The notes beneath the pieces were generated by a model. That model was not told the origin of the DNA. It searched no databases and saw only the letters and a list, made by a program, of their open reading frames with translations. Of a stretch of DNA of 64,000 bases, positions 22,959 to 33,767 are shown piece after piece. The position numbers were made by a program, and so were the translations under genes. The stretch covers positions 15,165,088 through 15,229,087 of the forward strand of contig OX465579.1 of assembly GCA_950022655.1 (NCBI GenBank), given 5' to 3'. Position 1 is the first letter of the stretch, and every line of letters starts with the position of its first letter. The DNA is from Alentia gelatinosa (taxonomy: Eukaryota; Annelida; Polychaeta; Phyllodocida; Polynoidae).

Positions 22959-23705
22959 CCCAGTAGAATATTACTACAGGAAACGAGGCAATATAGGGAC
23001 CATCATAGACCATCATAGCCCATGATAGGGACCATGACAGACCAGGGTAGAACTATTCAGATTCTAATTATGCACAATTCAGCAATTTCATATTTGCAGA
23101 TCCACACTATGAGCCTACATCATGAGCCTACATTACATAGGGGCCCAGTAGAATATTACTGCAGGTAAAGAGACAATATAGGGACCATGATAGACTATGA
23201 TAGGGACCATGGTAAAAATATTCAGATTCTGATTGTGCATAATTCAGGAATTTCATATTTCCATGTTCACACTATGAGCCTACATCATGAGCCTACATTA
23301 CATAGGGGCCCAGTAGAATATTACTACAGGAAAAGAGACAAAATATAGTGACCATGATAGACTATGATACATTAATAGAGACCATGGTAAAACTATTCAG
23401 ATTCTAATTTTGCATTATTCAGGAATTCCATTTGCAGGACCACACTATTAGCCTACATCTCGAGCCTACATTATATTTATATATAGGGGCCCAGTAGAAT
23501 ATTACTGCCGGAAAAGAGGCAATATAGGGACTATGATAGGGACCATGACAGACCATGCTAGAACTATTCAGATTCTAATTTTGCATAATTCAGGAATTCC
23601 ATTTGCAAGGCCACACTTTGAGCCTACATCTCGAGCCTACATTATATAGGGGCCCAGTAGAATATTACTGCAGGAAAAGAGGCAATATAGGGACCATGGT
23701 GCAGC
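22956..23705. repeat. Tandem array of 163-185-bp units (GGGCCCAGTAGAATATTACT)
   Basis: Units start at 22956 (as GGACCCAGTAG), 23141, 23306, 23487 and 23650, with the last one partial. Each contains GGAAAAGAG, GGGACCATGATAGACTATGA, ATTCAGATTCTAATTTTGCA and GAGCCTACAT. Length differences come from changes in the number of short internal repeats (GACCATGATAG; GAGCCTACAT). Short frames inside are not genes. Confidence 0.9.
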
Positions 23706-24609
23706 CTAGAAGGGGCCAAGTGCAGTGTCTAACCTCGGGTCCATACAGGGCTCACGTTACGACTCTCCTGGACCCGGAATGGGGCCGTACTGGGGCCGGG
23801 AGCGGGTGGAGTCGGGGCCGGGCAGGGCCCGTTATAGGTGTCGGGCGCACGGTGCCCCTTTATCGATCGCCTCGTTTCCCTAACACCTCCCGCCGTCCAT
23901 TGCCACTGTCTGCCAGCCACAGTCCCAGTCCCCCACCGCGGCCAGACACCTGAATCCTCCGCTTTAATTCTTCCCCTTGCTGTTCTGAATTACAATAATC
24001 AATTCGGCTGACTTATAGCGGACCAAATTCTCAAGAGGAAATCCCAAAGCCAAAGCATGTATATTCTGGTTAAAATATCCTCTCCAGAGAGGTCTGTGTA
24101 TTCTCAAAGTTAGATGTAGCGTATCAAGATATGTGGGGAGCTTTTGGTACTTGCCATATGGAGGTCAATGCCTTCACGTAGTTCCTGGAGAGTCCAGTAT
24201 TCAGAACCTATAGCACAAGGACATTTTTGCTGCTAGACCTCTCAACGGTGGTGGAATACGAGCTAGGTTATCAAAGGTTACGATGCCTAAGGGTCGTTAG
24301 ATGTGAAAGAAGTGCTGCAGCCATTCGAGGCAATCAGATGTAGTGAGCCTCTCAAGAGTCGGTCTCCATCCATCGTCCGGCCATTCGCAGCCGATGGGTC
24401 GAGTTCCCAGTAAAAGATAAATCTTTACAGCCTCTGTGACTGCAAACATGTCCTGTAAAATATAGATTATACTGCCTTATCTAAGTGTGATAGGAGAAGG
24501 CAAGTTACATATTTGTAGTTTCTTCTGTGAAGGGAATATTTAATCATATGGATTACAATAAATGGAAGTTTCTTGTGTGTGCTAATGAATATATTGTATC
24601 GGCATAAGG
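23706..24609. other. GC-rich patch (to about 23950), then featureless sequence
   Basis: From 23740 to 23940 the DNA is GC-rich with overlapping frames on both strands and no domain. Beyond that it is AT-rich with no recognisable gene. Confidence 0.45.
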
Positions 24610-25240
24610 AATTGAATTATAGTTTCAGATATAAGCGGTGGCATTCTCCGAGGAGTTGACGCGTAGTAATATCCGAGCGCATGCGAGGATACTGCGTAGA
24701 GTCAACTCCGATGAGTATACAACCGCTTTTATCTGAAACAAGTTTATATTGTATTTATTATCCACCTTTTCCTGACATGTTAGGTAGAGATATTAGTTCA
24801 TTTAGGTACGCACTATTTTTTCATACGCACTATTTGTCCGTATGTGCCGGCTTTTGCTACATGGAGTATACAGCATATCCGTATGCTCCGGGTATGTAGA
24901 TACACAATCCCCATGTTTTTGTAATTACATTTTGTATTAGGTGGATGTACCTGTATGCTCTGAGTATGTAGATACAAGCTGCCTCTGGTTTTCTATGGAC
25001 ATTTTGTATTTTATCTGTATGCTCTGGGTATGGCAATACACACTCCCTGTGTGTTTTCTATGGACACTTTGTATTAGGAAGATATATCTGTATGCGCCGG
25101 GTATGTAAATACACACTCCCTTTGTGGTTTCTATGTACACTTTCTATTGGGTGGATATATCTGTATGCTCCGGGTATGTAGATACACGATCCCCATGTGT
25201 TTTCTATGGACACTTTGTATTAGATGGATAATAAATAGAC
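24610..25240. mobile_element. GACTGGTTTCAGATA palindromic element, copy 2, expanded
   Basis: Arms TAGTTTCAGATATAAGCGG and CCGCTTTTATCTGAAACAAG surround ACGCGTAGTAATATCCGAG. To the right come TATTTATTATCCACC and a body that matches 54598-54950 in the opposite orientation. This copy differs from that one by amplification of a 74-bp segment. Confidence 0.8.
24879..25230. repeat. About five 74-bp tandem units inside the palindromic element
   Basis: Units share CTGTATGCTCCGGGTATGTA, GATACAC and TTTCTATGGACACTTTGTAT. The related element at 54598-54950 has a single unit, so the array expanded within the transposon after it spread. Confidence 0.9.
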
Positions 25241-26168
25241 ATACTGGTTCCCACTGAATGCACTCTGCCGTACTCCATGGCTGATCACGCTCGTCCTGGC
25301 GCGTGGCCCCTCGTGAGATCCTACCTCGTAAGTCACTATGTCAGGTTTCCACCTTCCAGTGCATTTGTGCGGATGCCGTGTTTAAATGTCGTCTGCTTGC
25401 GTGCATCTAGACGCGTGTCCTTCCGCAGGTAAACCCCACCCTTGGAGAAGCACCGCGTGTGACTCTTTGCCATAACATCCCCCTTACGTGAACTTTTCAC
25501 CTGATCAGGAAGCCTTCTAAACCCTCTCGCCCTTTGTCACCCTGGGATCTACACATCTACAGGCACGCGGTTAGACTGGCTCCAGTCCCTCCATCCTATG
25601 GCTAGCCTCATTGCTGGGATATAGGGACTGGTAATCGGTAATGGTGTTGGATTTCTGGCACTGTTTAGCTCCAGTATTCCCAACACTCTCCATACAGGAG
25701 ATTCTGTTCATAGTTGACAAGTTTCTGATCCATGGGCCAGTCGGAGAAGGATACATACTTTAATTAACTTAATTCTGATTGTGCATTTAATAAATGTTCA
25801 TAATCAAAGACTTGAGCAAGTCTAGCACGCGGTAGACAACGAGTGACCGATTGGTATATGAAACGCCATGTTTTTTTACTCAGAAGTCTTCTCAGATCTA
25901 AGAACTGAGCACCATGTGAGGGAGAAACTGGCTTCTCAAATGTAATCTGCACGCTATGGGACAATTACGGAAGCTTTAGAGAAAGAGCATGCGATATAAA
26001 TCAAATCAAATTATGATATTCATTTTCAAGGCACAATTGTAATCTTTTTCCAAAGATGCATTCGTGGCATGAAATGTTGCCTGTAAATGATATACTTAGG
26101 TAAGCAAAAGGGGATATATCAAAAGATTTTATATTGGGTGGAGCATCATGAACTATCATACATAGATA
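25241..26168. other. No supported feature
   Basis: Mixed-composition sequence. Minus frames at 25571-25964 have no recognisable domain. Confidence 0.5.
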
Positions 26169-26467
26169 TTATACAGGAAAACCATGAACGTTTATGGTAA
26201 GAGCTCGTATCGCATAGACTTTTAGTAGTGTAGTAACTCACAAGGCGAAAACCCGTGAATTACGTAGCGATTCAAAATAGATAGGATCGAGCTTGGACTG
26301 TAACCTTGAATAGGTTTCTGAGTTTATCTCACCCCTCACTTTAACTAATTGTCTAACTTTTGTGATATAATCCCCCATTGGGAATCTACATTCTAAATAC
26401 TCCATTGGCATTGAGTACTAGTTCCCAATGTTAAATCTACGGGGACAATAACCCTTGGGTGAGATAA
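26169..26467 (+). mobile_element. Bipartite stem-plus-box element, subfamily A, copy 4
   Basis: Left arm ACCATGAACGTTTATGG; loop CAAGGCGAAAACCCGTG (altered GGCGAAGCC); right arm ACCTTGAATAGGTTTC; box from TTTATCTCACCCC to TTGGGTGAGATAAA with AATGTTAAATCTA. Confidence 0.8.
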
Positions 26468-27187
26468 ACACATTGATTCCATGTGATTTATATTGAGTAT
26501 TAACTTTTATCAATTCATACTCTCTGGTTCCCATGTGTGATGTTCATATCAAGCCATACTAAGGAGGATCAAAGGAGATGTGAGCAGAAAACACGATTAG
26601 ATAGGGAAAGAAACGGTCCTGCCCTAACAGCCTGTTTCAGTCGTCAGTATCATTTGCTCGATATGTCTTTAGATAATCCGGCATGTCAGCACATAGGGAC
26701 TGAAGACTTGAGAGAAGATAACCCTAGCCAACTTGTCTCCGTTATTAACATGCTGATATTACACGCTACAACATGATGTGACATGATGGTGGCCATTGCT
26801 GATGGGACTTGCAGCCCTTATGGCAGATAAGACGAGTATAAAAGTGAGGGGTGCAGAAATTCAATCTACTGCATACTCAGCGGGGGAAGCAGTCGGCAGT
26901 TAATCACTAAGACGGATGGTGTATTTGCGGCAGGGGGGAGTTGCTCCACGGCTGTCCAGGCGACCAATGATAAGCCCACTCGTTCAGACATCAGCTGCTC
27001 AGCCCACTCCAGCAGGTACCCAACACAACGGGGAGCAACTCCCAACTCCAGGGTTCATCCTTTTTGATATCGGCGGTGCATGAATCAGTGGTACAGGAAT
27101 GTGGATGGACTCCCAACGGGCCCTCACAGAAACAGGGAACCAGGGCTGTCTATGACAGCCTGTGTACAGCAATTACGTATATATACT
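26468..27187. other. No gene; one short inverted repeat
   Basis: GGGGGGAGTTGCTCC near 26935 and GGGGAGCAACTCCC near 27030-27043 are inverted copies about 80 bp apart. Otherwise featureless. Confidence 0.4.
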
Positions 27188-27498
27188 TTATCCTACCTCC
27201 AATAAAAAACTCCATAGGCTTAACATTGGGTCACTGTATTCGGTCTGGAGTTCAGAAAAATGAAAAATATCGCTCTAGTGGGATACACTGGACAAATGGC
27301 GTCATTTGTTAATGTAGAAGTAATTTAGACGGGTGGGGTAGGATTAATTCTAAACCAAACTCGAGTTAGTCATGTTATTGTTCATCGCACTCCGGCAAGA
27401 TCGCATATTACTGCTCTCGGCTTCACCTCGCGCATTAATATGCGATCTTGCCGTCGTGCGATAAACAACAACATGACTAACTCTTGTTTGGTTTCTCC
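27188..27498 (-). mobile_element. Bipartite stem-plus-box element, GAGTTAGTC subfamily, reverse orientation
   Basis: This is the reverse complement of the element at 52733-53036. The box runs from TTTATCCTACC to GGGGTAGGAT with CCATAGGCTTAACATTG. The stem arms CTCGAGTTAGTCATGTTATTG and ACAACATGACTAACTCTTG surround GCTCTCGGCTTCACCTCG. It ends GGTTTCTCCAT and directly abuts the subfamily A copy at 27499. Confidence 0.85.
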
Positions 27499-27796
27499 AT
27501 AATAGAGGAATCCTATGGAAGTTTAGGGTAAGAGCCCGTATCCCATCGAGTTTGAATCGCGTAGTTATTCACAAGGTGAAGCCGCATAAATTACGTAGCG
27601 ATTCAAACAAGATGGGCTCGAGCTCTGATCATAAATCTGAATAGATTTCTGAATTTATCTCACCCTTCATATTGACTAATTGACCAACATTTGTGACATA
27701 ATCTCCCATGGAGTATCCTTTCTAGATACTCCAAGGGCATTGAGTACGGGTTCCCAACGCTAAGTCTATGGAGAAAAAGCACCAGGGGTGAGATAA
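27499..27796 (+). mobile_element. Bipartite stem-plus-box element, subfamily A, copy 5
   Basis: Left arm GAATCCTATGGAAGTTTAGGG; loop CACAAGGTGAAGCCGC; right arm with AATCTGAATAGATTTC; box TTTATCTCACCC to GGGGTGAGATAAA. It lies stem-to-stem against the element at 27188-27498. Confidence 0.85.
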
Positions 27797-28297
27797 ATGT
27801 TTTATAAATCAACACCACCAGATTAATTGGTAACACGGTATACTTACGCGTTGAGTTAGTGCTGAAAGTATCCTACAGTATTGCCCAACACTTGGCAAGG
27901 ACGTATAAGCAAGGTTTAGAGGTTACTTTCCTCCGTCAGTATTGTATCCGTGGTGGTAAATCAGGATCTGTTTTTCTAGCATAGATACCCCGCGGATAAA
28001 AACTCGCGGTGGTTGTGTCGCAGAGGACTCCCACTTGGACAGTTGGGCGTTTACTTTGTAACCCTGGCTCCACTGTGTTATGGATAATAATAAACGTCTG
28101 CAGTATCGCCACACAACATATTCCCCCGGGTGTTTGATGTGAGTGATACGGGCTGTCGGTGGGTGAGTATTGGTGAGCCTATCTGTCAGCCTAACACGGC
28201 CCCTTGCTCTCTCACCCTCACAACATCCGGACCCTGTTTCACGCTGCCCCAACCTGTCTTGAGTCATCTTAACCTGCCTTAATCTAACCCTACTGTA
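27797..28297. other. No supported feature
   Basis: Mixed sequence. A 114-codon minus frame spans much of it but shows no domain. Confidence 0.45.
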
Positions 28298-28806
28298 TTT
28301 ATCTCACCCCTGGTATTTCTTCCCCATGGACTTAACATTGGGAACCCATTCTCCATGCCCCTACAAATATTGCAGTCCGTTCTCCGTGGTCTATATTGTG
28401 TGTGTCGTCCATTCTCTTACTGTGTAGGGGATGAGATAAATACAGAAAGCAACTTGTTTTGGTCAACGTCATCGTTTTTTTTGTTTTTTTTTAATTTTAA
28501 AGAAACTTGTATTCATTCTGCCCTGTGGCTTGTTTTTTTAAGGCTGTCTTTGGAGGGGCAGTTTTAGTCTCCGAACTGAACCTGTTCCATAGAGTTTCAT
28601 AACTTTCTGTCAGTAGAGTTTAACATCTTTCCATAGAGTTTCACATCTTAACATAGAGTTTCACATCTTTACATAGAGTTTCACATCTTTCTTTAACTCA
28701 TTTGAATGCTAAACGATATTCACTTGGCTGTAGCCTCGTTCATATATTACTCCACATCAAACTCCTGGAAAATGATGACTTTGACTAAAACCTGTTGGTT
28801 TCTTCT
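28298..28806 (-). mobile_element. Bipartite element, TTCTCCA subfamily, with inserted minisatellite
   Basis: The box comes first: TTTATCTCACCCCTGG to GGGGATGAGATAAA with GGACTTAACATTGGG. Then comes a stem with arms CAACTTGTTTTGGTCAA and TTGACTAAAACCTGTTGG and a loop reading GGCTGTAGCCTCG. A 23-24-bp tandem repeat at 28588-28695 splits the stem relative to the copies at 30889 and 37938. Confidence 0.75.
28588..28695. repeat. 23-24-bp minisatellite (CATAGAGTTTCACATCTT)
   Basis: About five units of CATAGAGTTTCACATCTT with one- or two-base changes, lying inside a bipartite element. Confidence 0.9.
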
Positions 28807-28809
28807 CGC

Positions 28810-29100
28810 TTTATCTTAGCCTGGTAAAGATGTCCATAGGCTTAACATCAGGAACTCATACTAAACAGACATGCGGGTACAGTAAATCATACTAAATGGG
28901 TGACAAAGTCACAAACAGATAACTATATCCAGGCTAAGATAAAATCAGCAACATATTGGTGTTTGGTCTGTGTCCCCGATAACCATCTCGTTTGAAGCAC
29001 CTCAGAATATTCAATCGGCTATCGCCTCGTTCATATTACTGCACACTCCAAACTCGATGGCAAACGAGGAATCAGACCAGACACTCATCAGTTTCTTTCA
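28810..29100 (-). mobile_element. Bipartite element with variant box TTATCTTAGCCTGG
   Basis: The box runs TTATCTTAGCCTGG to CCAGGCTAAGATAA, so both terminal repeats changed together from ACCCC to AGCCTGG. CCATAGGCTTAACATCAGG is retained. The stem arms GTGTTTGGTCTG and CAGACCAGACAC enclose CGGCTATCGCCTCG. Abuts the preceding element. Confidence 0.8.
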
Positions 29101-29615
29101 TACTATTCCACCCTCAATCCTACCCGTGCTGACCTAAAGTAACCTGAAACAACTACAGCCGCAATCCGCAAATAGTTTCCAGAACCCAACAGGTTCAAAT
29201 TGCTTTTTGTAGCCCAATACAAAAATGAAATTGATAAAAGTTCACTTTAACACCCTTAAGGGCAACCCGGGCATTCCTAGCGTAACCTCACCCATCCTGT
29301 CTGTTGATTTGCCTGTATCTGGTGTATCTACACCCATACGCCCTTATGCCTTCCTAAACAAACCCAAGCCACACCAACTATCCTGAACACAGCCTAATTT
29401 ATACCACATGTTCTTATCCAACCTCTCCCGACTTGCCACAAACTGAACTTGATTATGGCCCATTTCCCTTGAGTCTGCATATCTAAGTCTTTGAATTAAG
29501 GGATTGATTATTTTTTTAAAGCGATAGAGACTTATTGATTCTAGAGAGTCATCCCATCCATTTTCAGTTTAGCTATAGGAATAACATCAGAAAAAAATAC
29601 CCTATGATCACTCTG
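29101..29615. other. No supported feature
   Basis: AT-rich sequence without recognisable genes or repeats. Confidence 0.5.
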
Positions 29616-30030
29616 GTAAAGTGCAATCATTATTTTACATGTGAATGCGCCCGGCGTTCATAAGTAGATATTTTGCGTATATAAGGTCGTCCTATTCCCC
29701 GTGTATATACGCCTCATCTGTAGGCGGATATAAGCATCCAGTGAAGAGGGCTTTACTGAGAGCGGGCGGCGGGAGGTGGCGGAGGGGGGCGGGGGAAGGG
29801 ATTCCTACACAGAACACCTGTACTTCTACAAACACAAACGGGCGGGAGGCGGTGGGGGAGAGGATATTTCCTCTCATATACGCCGGGTGTGAAGTACAGC
29901 CAAGACGCGTCCGTATATAAGGCCTGGGCGTATATATATATAAATATATGAAAACAAGTCAATATTCAGCCAATACATGCACTTCCGCGATGGCGTATAT
30001 ATGAATAAAATAGTGGTTTTCGTGCAGTGT
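29616..30030. mobile_element. CGTATATA-rich element with CGTGCAGTG end, copy 2
   Basis: The right end ATGGCGTATATATGAATAA then AATAGTGGTTTTCGTGCAGTG matches the inverted left end of the element at 16553. GCCAAGACGCGTCC and GTCGTCCTATTCCCC are shared in inverted orientation. The left end (GTAAAGTGCAATCATTATT) is eroded. A GC-rich interior at 29760-29860 is private to this copy. Confidence 0.75.
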
Positions 30031-30059
30031 CTGATATCGTGATGCTATTTAAAGTCCTA

Positions 30060-30500
30060 AAAAGGGGTGAGATTAACCCAGAACCACACTCGAATCGTAA
30101 AATACTCAATACTCCACCCGTATGGATGTACCTTAATAATCACTCAGCTTTGCCTCGATGACGACTGCGGCACATCCAAACTCATGGAGTATTGAATATT
30201 TATCTGATTTCTGATGCAGTTCTATATAATTATCTCACCCCGGTATTTTTGTCCATAGGCTTAACATTAGGAACTCGTACTCCACGGCCGTGAGGTTCGT
30301 GTATCCAATACTCAATGGCTAATTTGGTGATTCATTTTATCAATAAATAATGTTATACGGGGTGAGATAAAATCAGAAACCCACTCTATGACTTGGTCCG
30401 CACTCCACCTCGTTTGACTACAGAGTAGTCGTGAATTACTCTGCAGTCAAACTCGGTGGAATACGGACCAAGCTATTGTCATCTCATGGGTTTCCTTCTA
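30060..30500. mobile_element. Bipartite element with stems on both sides of the box
   Basis: A stem at about 30060-30215 uses the word AATACTCAATACTCCA and its inverse TGGAGTATTGAATATT. The box TTATCTCACCCC to GGGGTGAGATAAA follows, then a second stem with arms GACTTGGTCCGCACTCCACC and GGTGGAATACGGACCAAG. The box itself contains TACTCCACGG and AATACTCAATGG, words of the left stem. Confidence 0.8.
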
Positions 30501-30888
30501 AGTATCAACCTGCCTCAAAATACCACGATGCGTCCCAACTGATGAACATTCTACTCAACCCACGTCCACCTCATTCCACCCCCAACCCTGACCCGACTGA
30601 CCTCCACCCGCCCCTGCCTCCTCCTACCTCATCCAGATCCTCCCTCATCCGCACCAGTGTAACGCCACTAACCCGGAGCTAACCCCATCGGCACGCAGCC
30701 TGTTTTAATATCCATACACCATGTGCTAATCCCGATACCTGACAGGAGTGAAACATACCCTCGTCCATCTTGGTGCCATGTTGAGCTGTTCAATAGTGAT
30801 TATCTTTATTAGTGTATGAGTGGTCTTAAGTCATGAGACTATTATTAAAAAAAAGTTTTTATCTCACCCCTCGTATAAGACCAGTTTT
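30501..30888. other. No gene; C-rich stretch and a stray TTATCTCACCCC
   Basis: 30560-30680 is pyrimidine-rich. At about 30858 an extra TTTTATCTCACCCCTCG lies just left of the next element, probably a remnant end. Confidence 0.45.
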
Positions 30889-31145
30889 TTTTATCTCACC
30901 CCTGGAATAAATGTCCATAGGCTTAACATTGGGAACTGTTCTCCATGCCCCTACAAGTATTTCAGTCCGTTCTCCATGGTCTGTATCCGGTGTGGCGTCC
31001 ATTCTTTTAGTATGTACAGGGGTGAGATACATACAGAAAGCAACTCGTTTTGGTCAAGGAAGTCATTCTCCAATTCGTTTGAATGCTACGTGATATTCAT
31101 TCCGCATCAAACGAGGACTTTGACCAAAACTTGTTGGTTTCTTTA
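30889..31145 (-). mobile_element. Bipartite element, TTCTCCA subfamily, copy 2
   Basis: Box TTTATCTCACCCCTGG to GGGGTGAGATA with CCATAGGCTTAACATTGGG and two GTTCTCCATG words. Stem arms CAACTCGTTTTGGTCAA and TTTGACCAAAACTTGTTGG. The stem also contains ATTCTCCAATTCG, the same word as the box. Confidence 0.85.
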
Positions 31146-31228
31146 GTATGTCACCAGAGCCACCAGAGGGCGCACACATAGCCACCTGGTGGAGTATCTG
31201 ATCAACACTTTACATACCTGGTCCGCCA

Positions 31229-31453
31229 TAAAGTCCGTTTTCATTGACCGACAAAAACGGCAGAAATTTTTTTAATTCCCCTAAAAGTCTGATGGTGGTG
31301 CCACTGACTGCACGTACACGAATATCGGTGAGGGTGTATTACTCTTTTTCTGCTGCATTTGACCGGTTTATAACGACTTCCGTCGTTCGGTTGTAGCCTC
31401 ATTATTTTCCGACTGCAGATCAGTGGCGAATAGTCGGCTTATAGGAACGGATA
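31229..31453. mobile_element. Foldback element, CCGAC/TTTCC family, copy 4 (eroded)
   Basis: Left end AGTCCGTTTTCATTGACCGAC and right end AGTCGGCTTATAGGAACGGA are imperfect inverse repeats. The interior GTCTGATGGTGGTGCCACTGAC matches the copy at 63832. Confidence 0.65.
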
Positions 31454-31735
31454 TATTTGTCCCCATAGACTTACCATCAGTAACTCATACTTAGCGTCCA
31501 TGGAGTATTGTACACAAATACTCAATGAGTAGTGATAGTGATGTCACGTGCGTTAGGCAATTAGCCAGTGACAGGGGTAAGATAAAATCTGAACCACTCT
31601 TGATCCGTAGCCACTGAAAATATGCCATTCACTTTGATTTGCTACATAATCTTACTTGGCCTTGCCTCATGAGATTACTCCGCAACCAAAACTCATGGCA
31701 TATCTTCAGGGGCTATGGATATCGATGCAGTTCCC
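31452..31735 (-). mobile_element. Bipartite element, subfamily A-like, left end lost
   Basis: The box interior CCCCATAGACTTACCATCAG continues to CAGGGGTAAGATAAAA. The stem arms GATCCGTAGCCACTGAAAAT then ATGCCA and TGGCATATCTTCAGGGGCTATGGAT enclose CTTGGCCTTGCCTCATGAG. The left TTATCTCACCCC is missing, probably lost where the foldback element at 31229 lies. Confidence 0.7.
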
Positions 31736-32840
31736 TATTAACCTGAGACATTTCTAATGTTAATTTAGATGTTTATGCCTGAAGACTTGAGTTCTGTACC
31801 TTATACATTTCACCTGACTCCAACACCACTGATAAATTCGTATTGAAAAGGACGTTTATTTACAAATAAAACTCAGACGGAAAAAATCAAACAGACACCC
31901 ATGCATCAGCTCACACCAGCTCACACCAACTCGTTCCGACCGGCCGCGACCTGACGGGATGGGTGCAGGTTTACCGTGTGGCGGCGCTGTCAGAATGTTG
32001 CCCACAAACATCAACACCGGCTCCGGTGGCGCCCTCCTCATGTGGTGTTGGCAAAAAGTCTGCTCGGAGTTCAGGGAGCAGACGGGGAGAGCATCCGTTC
32101 TCTGTGTACGGTCAACCGTTACACTCGCCTGACGTACACACAGTACCGGTGTGCTGCGATCGTTTGTTACCCTGCGATAAACCGTTATTATCGCCCACTC
32201 AATACGCGCATGCGTCTGGACACAGAGGGAATCCTCTCATGGTGACTGCATGTACGTCTATGTTTAGAAGTAAGTGTAAGCTGAACAAATATTGCTCACA
32301 TTGTATCTGAAACTAACAGGCTGGTATGCCCCTTGAAGGACTACACAACAAATAGATATGACGAAAACAACAGAGAACTGAACTTTATCATAAGTCAGAG
32401 ACTATGAGATACTGTGTACATGAAAAATGAGGTGTTTTCCTCAAGCCAGTTTCTATGTTAGACGCGTAATATTGTATATTCAAGGGTTATAGAAACCCTT
32501 TTCTACTAGTCATTTATGGAAAATGTATAATAGAATTTTGTATTTTTGATGACAAAATGTAAAAAGCAGAGATTGACTGGTTTGTAAGATTTTGTATTTC
32601 CTTACTCTTAATTAAAATTAAAAAAACATTCTTCCGTTCAGCTAGCACGGACTATTGGACATACTATTTTTTTATGTGATTTTAACGTAAATAAATGGAA
32701 AGAATAGTATTTCACCAACAGAAACTGTTATTAAGACATGATAATTACATGTCGTGATATGTCGTGATATGTTTAATTTCGGCAAATTTTTCATTTTTCC
32801 AATCGTGGACTTCAACAATGCGCAGGTGCATCAGATACTA
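31736..32840. other. No gene; arm of a long-distance inverted repeat
   Basis: About 60 bp at 32140-32202 (ACCCTGCGATAAACCGTTAT within it) recurs inverted at 32841-32905 (ATAACGGTTTATCGCAGGGT). This may be the remains of a larger element with about 640 bp between arms. Frames around 31963-32310 are not recognisable. Confidence 0.5.
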
Positions 32841-32880
32841 GTGGGCGATAATAACGGTTTATCGCAGGGTAGCAAACTAT

Positions 32881-33767
32881 TGCACTACACCGGCACACCT
32901 GACAGGGTGAGATTTACAGCTAGGAGCGATGGCCATATTCAAAACTCCAACACTTGGCAAAGTCATCCACCATAGTGCCCAAACAGGAACACCCTACTGA
33001 GCTCCAATAGGTTTAAGGTTTATGTGTTCTACACTTCTTATCGTTTGGTTTATCATTGCGTTCTTTGATGGAAGATTTATGCAATAGTACCGGGACACTT
33101 GACTGGGCGAGATTTACAGTTATGTGGCGTTTCCACCTGCCGACGAAAAACCCTACGATTATGTGCACCCTGTATAAAAGCCGGTCGTTGGTCCTGCTTG
33201 AGAATTTGTCTTGCTAACAATCGCTAACCCCAAAGCACACACTCTGTTTCCACAGGACGACCGATTAAGCGTTCCATGGGCACTGATTATTCAATATGTA
33301 TAGGATCTCTCCTGCCTGAATATTGACCCTCCCTAAACTAGCATTGAAATCGGTGGTAGTGAGAAAAAACACCGTTTTTAGACGGAAATGGAGGTGGTCA
33401 CCGACCGGCTTTTGGTTGCCGCCATCAATTAATTCAACCTGGTGGGATTTTGTCGGGGACCTCAAAAGTGCATAATGTTGGGGAGAAAAACTTTTGAGCC
33501 ATTTTGTTTCCACCTGATGATTATTACGCATAAGGTATCACATAGTCGGTCGGCGCGGCTAAATGCCATAATCGGTGGTCATGATCGGCAGGTGGAAACG
33601 CCACATTAAGGAGCACTGGCTGAATTCAAAACTCCAAAACTTGGCAAAGTCATCCACCACATTGCCCAAACACGAACACCCTACTGAGCCCCAATACCTC
33701 GGAGGTTTACATGTTCTACATTTCTTATCGTTTGGTTTATCATTGCTTTCTTTGACGGAAGAGTTAT
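32881..33767. repeat. Tandem duplication of about 200 bp, second unit split by a transposon
   Basis: Unit 1 (32881-33079) and unit 2 (33080-33767) share GAGATTTACAG, AACTCCAACACTTGGCAAAG, TCATCCACCA and TTCTTATCGTTTGGTTTATC. Unit 2 contains the 483-bp element at 33123-33605. Unit 1 shows the same site empty at 32920-32922 (CTA). Confidence 0.9.
33123..33605. mobile_element. Foldback element, CCGAC/TTTCC family, intact, with TTA target duplication
   Basis: A 483-bp element with about 21-bp terminal inverted repeats starting TGTGGCGTTTCCACCTGCC. It is flanked by TTA at 33120-33122 and 33606-33608. The neighbouring tandem unit gives the empty site CAGCTAGGAGC, so a 3-bp TWA-type duplication is well supported. 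Such duplications are typical of PIF/Harbinger elements. No transposase frame, so it is non-autonomous. Confidence 0.9.
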
